Origin: Flavobacteriales bacterium UBA5040
GTDB lineage: Bacteria > Bacteroidota > Bacteroidia > Flavobacteriales > Weeksellaceae
Direction: 5' to 3'
DNA length: 64,000 bases
NCBI GenBank assembly: GCA_002415135.1
Contig: DIBY01000016.1
Coordinates: 51,420 to 115,419 of the forward strand
The notes under the pieces are model-generated. The model ran no database searches and had not been told where the DNA came from. It was given only the letters and a program-made list of their open reading frames with translations. Of this stretch, positions 35,985 through 43,832 are shown one piece after another. A program made the position numbers and the translations under genes. Numbering within the stretch: the first letter of the stretch is position 1; every line of letters begins with the position of its first letter.

Positions 35985-36767
35985 ATGAGTCAAGATTTAT
36001 CACTTCGAACCGTAACCGTAATGCGCTATATTTTGCCTTTGCGAGAAGGTGGTTCTTTGCCGGCACTTGCGGAAGCCGACGACGATTTCAAATATGTTTT
36101 AAAATTTCGAGGCGCAGGTCATGGCGTGAAAATGTTAATTTCTGAATTGCTCGGCGGAAAAATATCACAGGTTTTAGGTTTACCTATTCCAGAGTTGGTT
36201 TTCGCTAATCTCGATGTAGATTTCGGACGCACAGAAGCCGATGAAGAAATTCAGGATTTACTGAAATTTTCCGAAGGTTTAAATTTAGGTCTTCATTTTT
36301 TATCAGAAGCCATTGCCTACGATCCTTCCATTAAGGTTGATGCACTGTTGGCTTCAAAGATTGTTTGGCTAGATGCCTACATCACCAATATCGACCGTAC
36401 TTTCAAGAATACCAATCTATTGATGTGGCACAAAGAATTGTGGCTTATCGATAATGGAGCTTCTTTATATTTCCATCATTCATGGATGAATTTTGAGAAA
36501 CATGCGCTTAGCCCTTTTGCTTATATCAAAGATCACGTGCTACTTTCCCAAGCCACCATGCTTGACGACGCAGATCAGTTTGCAAAAACAGTTTTAACTG
36601 ATGAAGTTTTACACGAAATTGTAGAATTAATTCCATTGGATTGGCTGGATTGGAATGACACTGATGATTCTCCCGAGCAAATAAAAGAAGTGTATTTCAA
36701 CTTTCTGAAAACACGCCGCGATCACTCTGTAAACTTTGTAAACGAAGCGAAAAATGCCAGAAAATAA
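35985..36767 (+). CDS. HipA-like kinase family protein
   Basis: This 260-residue protein resembles the HipA_2 (HipA-like kinase) family rather than full-length HipA. Lys40 in YVLKF fits the ATP-binding lysine. WLDAYITNIDRTFKNTN holds the catalytic-loop Asp137 with following Asn residues, and LIDNGASL supplies the metal-binding Asp156. It lacks the N-subdomain 1 of HipA, and no HipB (HTH) antitoxin is adjacent. Its stop overlaps the start of a DUF3037 gene by 14 bases. These two families often occur together by my recollection. Protein or small-molecule phosphorylation is inferred; targets are unknown. Confidence 0.85.
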   Translation: MSQDLSLRTVTVMRYILPLREGGSLPALAEADDDFKYVLKFRGAGHGVKMLISELLGGKISQVLGLPIPELVFANLDVDFGRTEADEEIQDLLKFSEGLNLGLHFLSEAIAYDPSIKVDALLASKIVWLDAYITNIDRTFKNTNLLMWHKELWLIDNGASLYFHHSWMNFEKHALSPFAYIKDHVLLSQATMLDDADQFAKTVLTDEVLHEIVELIPLDWLDWNDTDDSPEQIKEVYFNFLKTRRDHSVNFVNEAKNARK

Positions 36768-37137
36768 AATTTACGAATACGCAGTAATTCGGCTCGTACC
36801 GAAAGTGGAAAGAGAAGAGTTTTTCAACATTGGACTGATTATGTTTTCGAAAAGGGAAAAATATATCCGATTTGAATTTCACCTTTGTACGGAGAAATTT
36901 CAGTCCATGAAAAGTAAACTTGAGTTTGATTCTATTTCGCAGAATTTAGCGAATTTCAAACATGTCGCAAGCGGAGAAAAAGAGGGCGGTCCAATTGCCC
37001 TACTCGAAATTCCGGAAAGATTCCGTTGGTTGACCGCAGTTAGAAGCTCTGTGATTCAGACTTCTCGTCCGCATCCTGGGAAAACAAAGGATTTGGATGG
37101 AACTTTTGATAGATTGTTTGAGGAATTGGTGAAATAG
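36754..37137 (+). CDS. DUF3037 family protein
   Basis: This 127-residue protein matches DUF3037. The pattern is YEYAVIRLVPKVEREEFFNIGLIMFSK, then FEFHLC, and late RFRWLTAVRSSVIQTSRPHPG with DLDGTFDRLFEELV. Its function is unknown. The 14-base overlap with the HipA-like kinase gene implies translational coupling and a linked role. It may be a substrate, inhibitor or adaptor of the kinase. No toxin or antitoxin hallmark is visible in it. Confidence 0.87.
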   Translation: MPENKIYEYAVIRLVPKVEREEFFNIGLIMFSKREKYIRFEFHLCTEKFQSMKSKLEFDSISQNLANFKHVASGEKEGGPIALLEIPERFRWLTAVRSSVIQTSRPHPGKTKDLDGTFDRLFEELVK

Positions 37138-37221
37138 ATAGAAAATTGTTATCAATGATTCTACATTAAATTATGTCGATCTTTTAATTTTGAATGCGCC
37201 TCTAAGTCGCATTCCTACATT

Positions 37222-39555
37222 TTATATCTTGGTCAACTTCGCAAATTTCAAGATCAAATTCTTTTCACCTTCGTGCTGGAATTTAACTTTTGCTTTAATA
37301 TTTTGTGCATCGGTTCCATCCAGAAAAATAACTTCTCCTACACCAAAACGATCGTGACGAACTCTGTCGCCTACTTCGATATCTTGGGACGAATTTCCGC
37401 TTGGATTAATAATTCTGGCCGTAGCAACAGGTTTTAAATTTTGTGGTATCGGAGCTGGTTCATTTTTTTCGATGGTTTTCTTAGGATCTTTCTTTTTAAA
37501 GAATCTAGGCTCTGAAGGCTCATCATCAAAAATATTAGATTTTAATCCAGAATTATTCATGAAACGACTTTCAGTCGCTGGATTGACGAATTCTAAATAC
37601 TGTTCGTCAACTTCACTCAAAAATCTAGAAGGCTCGGCACTCGTAATTTTCCCCCATTGAAAACGGGAAACTGCGTACGTGAAAAACACTTGCTTTTCAG
37701 CTCTTGTTAAGGCAACGTAAAACAATCGACGCTCTTCTTCTAATTCCTCGCGGGTCGACGAACTCATAAAACTTGGGAAAAGGTTCTCTTCCAAACCAAC
37801 TACATGAACAACAGGAAACTCCAATCCTTTTGAAAGGTGAATGGTCATTAATGACACTTGGTCTCCATCAGCATCTTTATCGGTTTGTGTATCTGCAGAC
37901 AACGCAATATTCTCTAAGAAATTGGAAAGTGACGCATCACCATCGTCTAACTGTTGCTGTTCTTCGATGAAACCCTGCATCGAGTTCATTAACTCCTGAA
38001 TATTTTCAACCCTCGAAATTCCTTCTGGCGTCTGATCATCTTTCAAAAATTTAATAATTCCCGTTCTTTTCGCGACTTCCATAGCGACGTTGTACGCATT
38101 CTCTGTTTTTAGCATCACCTGAAATGCTTTAATCATCGACCAGAAATCAGAAAGTTTGGTTAAAATTCCATTATTTAATTTGAGATTAGGAGCATAAAAA
38201 CCAAGATTATCTAAAACTTGAGAAACAGAAATGTTTTGAGAATCGGCAAAAACAATTAATTTATTTTGAGTCGTTTCGCCAATTCCGCGTACTGGATAAT
38301 TAATAATTCTTGACAGTGCTTCCGAATCATTTTCGTTGACTAAAATACGAAGATAAGCGACCAGATCTTTCACCTCTTTCCTTTGGTAAAATGATAATCC
38401 ACCAAAAACTTTATACGGAATATTTTTCCTTCTCAAAGCATCTTCAAAAGCACGCGTTTGCGAATTGGTTCGGTATAAAATCGCAAAATCAGTAAATTTT
38501 TTTTGCTCAGAATTATGCTGCTGCCAAATATTAGAAGCGACAAAATTTGCTTCATCGGCGTCTGAAAGAGAACGATACACTTTTATCTTTTCTCCTTCTT
38601 CGTTATCACTAAAAACGTTTTTCTTGAATTGTTGCAAATTTTTCGAAATGACCACATTTGCTGCATTAACAATATTTTGGGTCGAGCGATAATTCTGTTC
38701 CAAGGATACGGTTACCGCGTCTGGATAATCTTTCTTGAAATTTAAGATATTTTGAATATTCGCTCCACGGAAAGAGTAAATGGATTGAGCATCGTCACCT
38801 ACCACACAGATATTTTCAAATTTCGAAGCCAACGCTTTTACAATTAAATACTGTGAATGATTGGTATCCTGGTACTCATCAACCAAGATATAACGGAACC
38901 GATCTTGGTATTTCGCCAGAACTTCGGGAAATCTAGTTAGTAATTCATTGGTTCTTAAGAGCAAATCATCAAAATCCATCGCTCCATTTCGGAAACAGAC
39001 ATCAACATATTTCTGGTAAATCGCACCGATGTTTTTCATATTGGCACGTTCATCGGCTTCTATGAGTTCTGGATTATTGAAATACGCTTTTACCGTAATT
39101 AAATTATTTTTGTAAGAAGAGATTCTTGCCTGAACTTTCTTCGGCTTATATAAATCTGAATCAATATTGAGTTCTTTCAATACTTTTCTAATAACATTTA
39201 AAGAATCCTGAGAATCGTAAATCGTAAAGTTTGACGGAAAACCAATATAGTGCGCTTCTGACCGAAGTATTCTCGCAAAAACAGAGTGAAAAGTTCCCAT
39301 CCAAATAGATTTCGCTTCGCTTTGTCCAACCACTTTTGCAATTCTTTCCTTCATTTCCTTCGCCGCTTTATTGGTAAAGGTTAGGGATAAAATATTAAAA
39401 GGATCGACCAAGTTGGTAATCAAATGAGCAATCCGCATCGTAAGCACCCGCGTTTTACCAGAACCTGCACCAGCAAGCACCATTAGAGGGCCATCAAGTG
39501 TTGTTACCGCTTCGTGTTGCGCTTCATTTAATCCTTTTAAATACTCCATTTTCAT
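37222..39555 (-). CDS. UvrD/PcrA-like superfamily 1 DNA helicase
   Basis: This 777-residue protein contains all SF1A helicase motifs. Q motif LNEAQHEAV, motif I AGAGSGKTRVL, Ia LSLTFTNKAAKEMKER, II LVDEYQDTN, III VVGDDAQSIYSFRGA, IV EQNYRS, V LMTIHLSKGLEFPVVHVVG, and VI LFYVALTRAEK. The C-terminal region has a Tudor-like end (DRVRHDRFGVGEVIFLDG) typical of PcrA/UvrD. It unwinds DNA 3'-5' in nucleotide excision and mismatch repair or in clearing stalled replication. Start at 39555; ATG 39549 is possible. A -7 element lies just upstream. Confidence 0.95.
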   Translation of the reverse strand: MKMEYLKGLNEAQHEAVTTLDGPLMVLAGAGSGKTRVLTMRIAHLITNLVDPFNILSLTFTNKAAKEMKERIAKVVGQSEAKSIWMGTFHSVFARILRSEAHYIGFPSNFTIYDSQDSLNVIRKVLKELNIDSDLYKPKKVQARISSYKNNLITVKAYFNNPELIEADERANMKNIGAIYQKYVDVCFRNGAMDFDDLLLRTNELLTRFPEVLAKYQDRFRYILVDEYQDTNHSQYLIVKALASKFENICVVGDDAQSIYSFRGANIQNILNFKKDYPDAVTVSLEQNYRSTQNIVNAANVVISKNLQQFKKNVFSDNEEGEKIKVYRSLSDADEANFVASNIWQQHNSEQKKFTDFAILYRTNSQTRAFEDALRRKNIPYKVFGGLSFYQRKEVKDLVAYLRILVNENDSEALSRIINYPVRGIGETTQNKLIVFADSQNISVSQVLDNLGFYAPNLKLNNGILTKLSDFWSMIKAFQVMLKTENAYNVAMEVAKRTGIIKFLKDDQTPEGISRVENIQELMNSMQGFIEEQQQLDDGDASLSNFLENIALSADTQTDKDADGDQVSLMTIHLSKGLEFPVVHVVGLEENLFPSFMSSSTREELEEERRLFYVALTRAEKQVFFTYAVSRFQWGKITSAEPSRFLSEVDEQYLEFVNPATESRFMNNSGLKSNIFDDEPSEPRFFKKKDPKKTIEKNEPAPIPQNLKPVATARIINPSGNSSQDIEVGDRVRHDRFGVGEVIFLDGTDAQNIKAKVKFQHEGEKNLILKFAKLTKI

Positions 39556-39569
39556 AAAAATTTGACAGA

Positions 39570-39577
39570 CAAAGGTA
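39570..39577 (-). promoter_or_regulatory. Candidate -7 element of the helicase gene
   Basis: On the minus strand the site reads TACCTTTG, which matches TAnnTTTG, 14 bases before the start at 39555. Confidence 0.5.
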
Positions 39578-39773
39578 CGTTTTTTATAGCCTTTTTAAAA
39601 GTCTAAACTTTCCATTTAAGAAAAAACGAACTCTTCTATTCGGATCAATTCCAACAAACAGAGTGTTATCAACTTAATTCAATAATTAATTTTAAAGGAA
39701 ATAAGTGTTTTTAAATATTTAAGTAAAAGCACAATTATTCTTTGTTAATGTTACGGAATTACAAAAAATATCC

Positions 39774-39781
39774 TATATTTG
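39774..39781 (+). promoter_or_regulatory. Candidate -7 element of secG
   Basis: TATATTTG matches TAnnTTTG, 23 bases before ATG 39805. A weak TTA at 39751-39753 is 20 bases upstream. Confidence 0.5.
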
Positions 39782-39804
39782 CACACTAAAATTCAGAAGA
39801 AAAA

Positions 39805-40167
39805 ATGGGCACTATATTTACATTATTCATGGTTCTAATCATGATTGCGAGTATCTTACTAATTATTATGGTCATGGCACAAAACCCAAAAGGTGGAGGT
39901 CTTTCCGGAACTTTCGGTGGAACATCTTCCGCTCAGTTTGGAGTTCAACGAACCAATGACTTTATGGAGAAAGCGACTTGGACTTTAGGAGCTATTATTG
40001 TTCTATTAATTTTGCTAAGTGTAGTCTTAACAGCAAAACCTTCGACAGCATTTAAACAAACTGCGCCAGCAAGACAGGAAGCACCAGCTCCACAAACTGC
40101 ACCAGGCACTAACAATTCAGCAACAATGCCTATTCCTGCGCCTGCAACGGCACCAGCGGATAAATAA
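39805..40167 (+). CDS. secG: Preprotein translocase subunit SecG
   Basis: This 120-residue protein has two transmembrane helices (about 3-27 and 56-76). They bracket the SecG loop AQNPKGGGLSGTFGG. A Pro/Ala-rich, poorly ordered tail (residues 78-120) extends the usual ~75-residue protein, as is common in Bacteroidetes. SecG assists SecYEG-mediated export. The unit is monocistronic, closed by a perfect palindromic terminator. Confidence 0.93.
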   Translation: MGTIFTLFMVLIMIASILLIIMVMAQNPKGGGLSGTFGGTSSAQFGVQRTNDFMEKATWTLGAIIVLLILLSVVLTAKPSTAFKQTAPARQEAPAPQTAPGTNNSATMPIPAPATAPADK

Positions 40168-40187
40168 AAAATCGTTTATTACAAAAT

Positions 40188-40223
40188 AAAAAAAGAGATA
40201 CTTAATTAAGTATCTCTTTTTTT
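40188..40223. terminator. Perfect palindromic bidirectional terminator
   Basis: A 36-base perfect palindrome centred between 40205 and 40206, with core AGAGATACTTAA and terminal A and T runs, lies between secG and the convergent glycosyltransferase gene. The glycosyltransferase stop codon (40202-40204) falls inside the hairpin. Confidence 0.85.
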
Positions 40224-41056
40224 GGTTTTAATTTTCTTACTTCCATTCTGTGACGCAGTTTCAGTCCTGCCAATAAAAATCGATGTTGAACTGGTTTTTG
40301 ATTCTTATAATATTTATCGATAAAAATTTGCATCGCTCCGTAGAATCTCTCCAAATATTGAGCATCGCGAACAGTACTTTCTCCTTTGTGATGAAGAATT
40401 GAGGATTTGCCGTAATACCAATTTTTATGTTTCTTTCTTAATAGAGTAAAACATAGATCGATGTCTTCCCCGTACATAAAATATTTCTCATCTAATCCGC
40501 CGATCTCTAGATAAAGCGCTCTTTTAATAAGCAGAAAAGCTCCTGTGATCACTTCTACTTCGGCGATCTCAAATTCATTGATATCATTTCTGTAATAAGA
40601 CTTTGATTTTTTCTTCTTAAAGTTGGTAAATAGTTTTTCAAAAGAATTGAACATATCTGGAACAGAACGCTTACTTTCTGGCAAAAACTTTCCAGCAGCA
40701 TCGTGCATACGAATTCCCAGACAGCCTAAATCTTGATGTTGATCAGCAAATTCTACGATTTCTTTTATGTAAAAACCTTCCAATTCTGTGTCCGGATTCA
40801 AGAGCAAAACGTACTCTCCTTTTGCTTTTTTTACCGCCTTATTATTGGCAATCGCAAATCCGTAGTTTACTTCTGATGAAATGAATTGTACTTTTGGAAA
40901 TTCGATCATAAGATCTTTCCACGAAGCATCTGGGGATTGATTATCGATAACGATAACTTCATAAGGTAAATCCTGTACGAAATTGATTATTGAGCTTAGA
41001 CAATTTCTTAGTAATTCCGTTACATTATAATTGACAATGATAATTGATAATTTCAT
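40202..41056 (-). CDS. Glycosyltransferase family 2 (rhamnosyltransferase-like)
   Basis: This 284-residue protein has the GT2 N-terminus MKLSIIIVNYN and CLSSI, a DNQSPD turn, LLNPDTE as the DxD-like metal site, and MYGEDIDLCFTLL near 195-207. It transfers an activated sugar to a lipid or polysaccharide acceptor at the cytoplasmic membrane face. The acceptor is unknown. It overlaps the preceding GT2 gene by 4 bases (translation coupling), and its stop codon is within the terminator hairpin. Confidence 0.9.
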   Translation of the reverse strand: MKLSIIIVNYNVTELLRNCLSSIINFVQDLPYEVIVIDNQSPDASWKDLMIEFPKVQFISSEVNYGFAIANNKAVKKAKGEYVLLLNPDTELEGFYIKEIVEFADQHQDLGCLGIRMHDAAGKFLPESKRSVPDMFNSFEKLFTNFKKKKSKSYYRNDINEFEIAEVEVITGAFLLIKRALYLEIGGLDEKYFMYGEDIDLCFTLLRKKHKNWYYGKSSILHHKGESTVRDAQYLERFYGAMQIFIDKYYKNQKPVQHRFLLAGLKLRHRMEVRKLKPKKEILN

Positions 41057-41862
41057 TTCCCCTGTAAATTTAAAAACCGATTTCGACTGATTCTCACCAT
41101 ATACTTTGCTTTATAAAATATAAAATATCCAATATATTCCGCGAAATTAATTCTATTTAGATTTAAAACTTCCTTCAAATTTTTCTGAAAACCTTTTTCC
41201 ATCTCTTCTAAATTTGCCGAAAGTCCAGAAACTCCAAATGTTCTTTTTCCTGAACCCGCTAAAACCAATTCTTCATTTAAAATAGCCATTTTATGATGTT
41301 CGGAAACTTTCAACCAATAATTTAAATCTTCAGCGTATCTCTGATGATCGTCAAAGTATCCGCAATTTTCTAAGACTATTCTTTTAAAGATAACAGTGGA
41401 CGGCTGGATCTCATTTCGAACCATTAATTTGCGAAAAGAAACTGATACCAGATTATTACCATCAACTTTATAAGGATAAAGAATTTGATGATTTTTTCGT
41501 CTGCAACTCAGAAAGTCAATTTGAAAATCTTGATCCTCTAAAACCTTCATTTGGTGCTCTATTTTTTGCGGATACCATTCGTCATCTGAATCCAACAAGG
41601 CAATATAATTTCCTTCTGCGATTTTCAATCCGGCATTTCTCGCTGTCGAAACTCCGCCATTTTCTTGATTGATCAACTGAATTTTTAAGTCGGAATTATT
41701 TTGAATATAACTTTCAACTAATTCCCTACTTTTATCGGTAGAACCATCATTCACCACAATAATCTCAAATCTTTCCTGAGGAAAAGTTTGATTTTTTACA
41801 GAATCTAAAGCGTTTATGATAACGTTCTCTGCATTATACATGGGGATAATTACCGAAATCAC
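41053..41862 (-). CDS. Glycosyltransferase family 2
   Basis: This 269-residue protein starts MISVIIPMYNAE and has the GT-A signatures IIVVNDGSTDKS, GVSTARNAG and LLDSDDEWYP (the metal-binding DxD). A C-terminal basic region follows. It is likely to take part in surface glycan synthesis with the next GT2 gene, to which it is coupled by a 4-base overlap. The sugar donor cannot be inferred. The gap to the upstream recR gene is 66 bases, so the three may be co-transcribed. Confidence 0.9.
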   Translation of the reverse strand: MISVIIPMYNAENVIINALDSVKNQTFPQERFEIIVVNDGSTDKSRELVESYIQNNSDLKIQLINQENGGVSTARNAGLKIAEGNYIALLDSDDEWYPQKIEHQMKVLEDQDFQIDFLSCRRKNHQILYPYKVDGNNLVSVSFRKLMVRNEIQPSTVIFKRIVLENCGYFDDHQRYAEDLNYWLKVSEHHKMAILNEELVLAGSGKRTFGVSGLSANLEEMEKGFQKNLKEVLNLNRINFAEYIGYFIFYKAKYMVRISRNRFLNLQGK

Positions 41863-41928
41863 TTTTTACTTTTCTTTAAATTTAAATATTATATTAAAGA
41901 TCGAAAATAAGAAATATAATCCTTAAAA

Positions 41929-42540
41929 TTATTGCTGCTCATTATAAGGCAAACGATTCTGAATCGATCTTCCTAAAGAAATTTCATCAGCATATTCTAA
42001 CTCGTCACCTACTGAAATCCCACGAGCAATTGTAGAAAAACGAACAGGTGAACTTTTGAATTTTTTATAAATATAATAAGCAGTCGTATCACCTTCCATT
42101 GTTGCACTCAGCGCAAATATTAATTCTTTAACGATGCCGTTTTCTAACTTCTTTTCGATGGAAGAGATATTGAGTTTATTGGGACCAATGCCTTCCATCG
42201 GAGAAATTTTTCCACCTAAAACCAAATATTTCCCCCGAAACTTACCTGTATTTTCAATCGCCATTACATCACGAACATCTTCTACGACACAAAGCAGTTC
42301 CTCGGTTCTTTTTGGATTTGCACAAATTTCACAAACTTCTGAATCAGAAAAATTATGACAGTTTTTACAATACTTAATATCGATGACTAACTTTTTTAAA
42401 GAATCACCTAACGCGATCGCCTGACTTTCGGGTTGTTTGAGCAGATGCAAAGCCAAACGCAACGCTGACTTTTTACCAATTCCCGGTAAACCCGAAATTT
42501 CATCTACGGCTTTTGCTAAAACTTTGCTCGGATAATCCAT
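41929..42540 (-). CDS. recR: Recombination mediator RecR
   Basis: This 203-residue protein has the helix-hairpin-helix ISGLPGIGKKSALRLALHLL (residues 14-33). A four-cysteine zinc finger (CKNCHNF to CEICAN) and a Toprim domain (LLCVVEDVRDVMAIE) follow, with a Walker-B-like tail. RecR works with RecF/RecO to load RecA on gapped DNA. The length matches the family. Its -7 element ends only 4-5 bases upstream of ATG 42540, so the mRNA may be leaderless. Confidence 0.96.
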   Translation of the reverse strand: MDYPSKVLAKAVDEISGLPGIGKKSALRLALHLLKQPESQAIALGDSLKKLVIDIKYCKNCHNFSDSEVCEICANPKRTEELLCVVEDVRDVMAIENTGKFRGKYLVLGGKISPMEGIGPNKLNISSIEKKLENGIVKELIFALSATMEGDTTAYYIYKKFKSSPVRFSTIARGISVGDELEYADEISLGRSIQNRLPYNEQQ

Positions 42541-42544
42541 TTCA

Positions 42545-42575
42545 CAAAAATAAAGTTTAATAACAGAAGTTACAA
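42545..42575 (-). promoter_or_regulatory. Promoter of recR
   Basis: On the minus strand TTG (42575-42573) and TATTTTTG (42552-42545) have a 20-base spacer. The -7 element sits 4 bases from the recR start codon. Confidence 0.65.
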
Positions 42576-42612
42576 GTTTCGCAGATTTTATTATCTTTAA
42601 AAAAAATAATAA

Positions 42613-43218
42613 ATGGTCCTTAAAAATCTGAACTATCCACTTGATTTTAAATTTAAAATAACCACCTTATCGAGTGATTTTAATATTACCGATACCAATG
42701 GAAATTATGTGGCCTACGTTCGTCAGAAAATGTTTAAACTCAAAGAGGACGTGGTTGTTTTTAATGATGAATCAAAATCGGAGGAACTGTTTAGAATTAG
42801 GGCCGATCGCTGGTTAGATTTTGATGCCAGTTATTCAATCAACGACCTTATTAACAATAAAAATTACGGCCGACTTGCCAGAAAAGGAATGCGGTCTTTC
42901 TGGAAATCGCACTATGAGGTTTTAGATGAAAATGATCAGCTGAAATTTAATATTAGTGAAGATAACGCCTGGGTAAAAATTATGGATGGAATGGTTGGCG
43001 AAATCCCAATCGTTGGAATGTTTAGTGGATATTTTTTAAATCCGTCTTATACGGTAAGAGATGCCAATGGAACTGAATATTTTCGATTAAAAAAAATGCC
43101 CTCTTTAATTGGAAGAAGATTTCAGCTAGACCGGTTAAAAGATATTGACGATCAGGACGAGTCTTTGGTGGTGTTGTCTTTCCTGATGATGGTTTTGCTG
43201 GAAAGATCACGAGGCTAA
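42613..43218 (+). CDS. LURP-one-related/scramblase-like beta-barrel protein
   Basis: This 201-residue protein resembles the Tubby-like LURP-one-related (LOR) family. It shows FNITDTNGNYVAYVRQKMFKLKEDVVVFND, then DASYSINDL, and a repeated pattern of strands in which a backbone of Gly/Asp turns alternates with hydrophobics. It ends in a short hydrophobic helix (VVLSFLMMVLLERS). The family in bacteria has no firm function; scramblase homology suggests lipid or membrane interaction. A lipoprotein gene follows after 31 bases. Confidence 0.75.
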   Translation: MVLKNLNYPLDFKFKITTLSSDFNITDTNGNYVAYVRQKMFKLKEDVVVFNDESKSEELFRIRADRWLDFDASYSINDLINNKNYGRLARKGMRSFWKSHYEVLDENDQLKFNISEDNAWVKIMDGMVGEIPIVGMFSGYFLNPSYTVRDANGTEYFRLKKMPSLIGRRFQLDRLKDIDDQDESLVVLSFLMMVLLERSRG

Positions 43219-43249
43219 AAAATTGTAAATTATAAAATAAAAATATCAG

Positions 43250-43747
43250 ATGAAGAAATTGATGATTATTGCGTCTTTAATGATGCTGTTTTCGTGTAAA
43301 AAAGAAGAACAGATAACAGAAAGTAAACCGTTAACGACGGATTCTTTGAAAGTTGAAACTGATTCCATGAATGTAGGAACCGCTGAAACTTTAAATCAAA
43401 TCAACTTGGAAACTTTTGGTTTTCCGGCAGAGGTCAATGGTTGTTCTTGCTATTTTTCTAAAAACAAAGAAGATTTTGATCAAGAGAAATATATTTACAT
43501 CGACGATTACGGGAACAATGCTTATTTAAAAATTGACGGAAAAACCGTTAAAATAAAAATGAAAGAAGGAGATTTTGATCCTGATAATTTCAGCAAGGTT
43601 ATTAAGAATGAAGAGATTTCTGTAACTATTCAAGGAAAGAAAGTTAACGAACTGGAGGAAGTAATGATGTTTGAAGGAACGATGACCGTAGAAAATAAAA
43701 AAGGAGAGAAAACAATCACTCCGATTTATGGAGAATGCGGCTGTTAA
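43250..43747 (+). CDS. Hypothetical lipoprotein
   Basis: This 165-residue protein has a short lipoprotein signal ending MLFSC (Cys16). A charged linker rich in Lys/Glu/Thr follows. The soluble domain contains two CxC-like pairs, CSCYF (residues 63-65) and CGC at the very end. They could form disulfides or bind metal. No family recognised. It is probably co-transcribed with the LURP-one-like gene upstream and ends at a clear terminator. Confidence 0.7.
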   Translation: MKKLMIIASLMMLFSCKKEEQITESKPLTTDSLKVETDSMNVGTAETLNQINLETFGFPAEVNGCSCYFSKNKEDFDQEKYIYIDDYGNNAYLKIDGKTVKIKMKEGDFDPDNFSKVIKNEEISVTIQGKKVNELEEVMMFEGTMTVENKKGEKTITPIYGECGC

Positions 43748-43770
43748 ATAGTCTTAAAATTAAAATATAG

Positions 43771-43800
43771 CGCTTTTGAAAATTTCAAGAGCGTTTTTTT
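43771..43800 (+). terminator. Terminator of the LURP-one/lipoprotein unit
   Basis: CGCTTTTGAA and TTCAAGAGCG (10 bp, one G-U pair) close a 3-base loop and are followed by a T run. The pepD -7 element begins 6 bases further on. Confidence 0.82.
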
Positions 43801-43805
43801 ATTTG

Positions 43806-43813
43806 TATTTTTG
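43806..43813 (+). promoter_or_regulatory. Candidate -7 element of pepD
   Basis: TATTTTTG matches TAnnTTTG, 19 bases before ATG 43833. Confidence 0.5.
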
Positions 43814-43832
43814 AGGTAAATAAAATTTTAAA

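Noticed and set aside
37192..37214. GAATGCG/CGCATTC inverted repeat between DUF3037 and helicase genes
   Set aside because: It lacks a T run and a defined role; it may be a simple hairpin.
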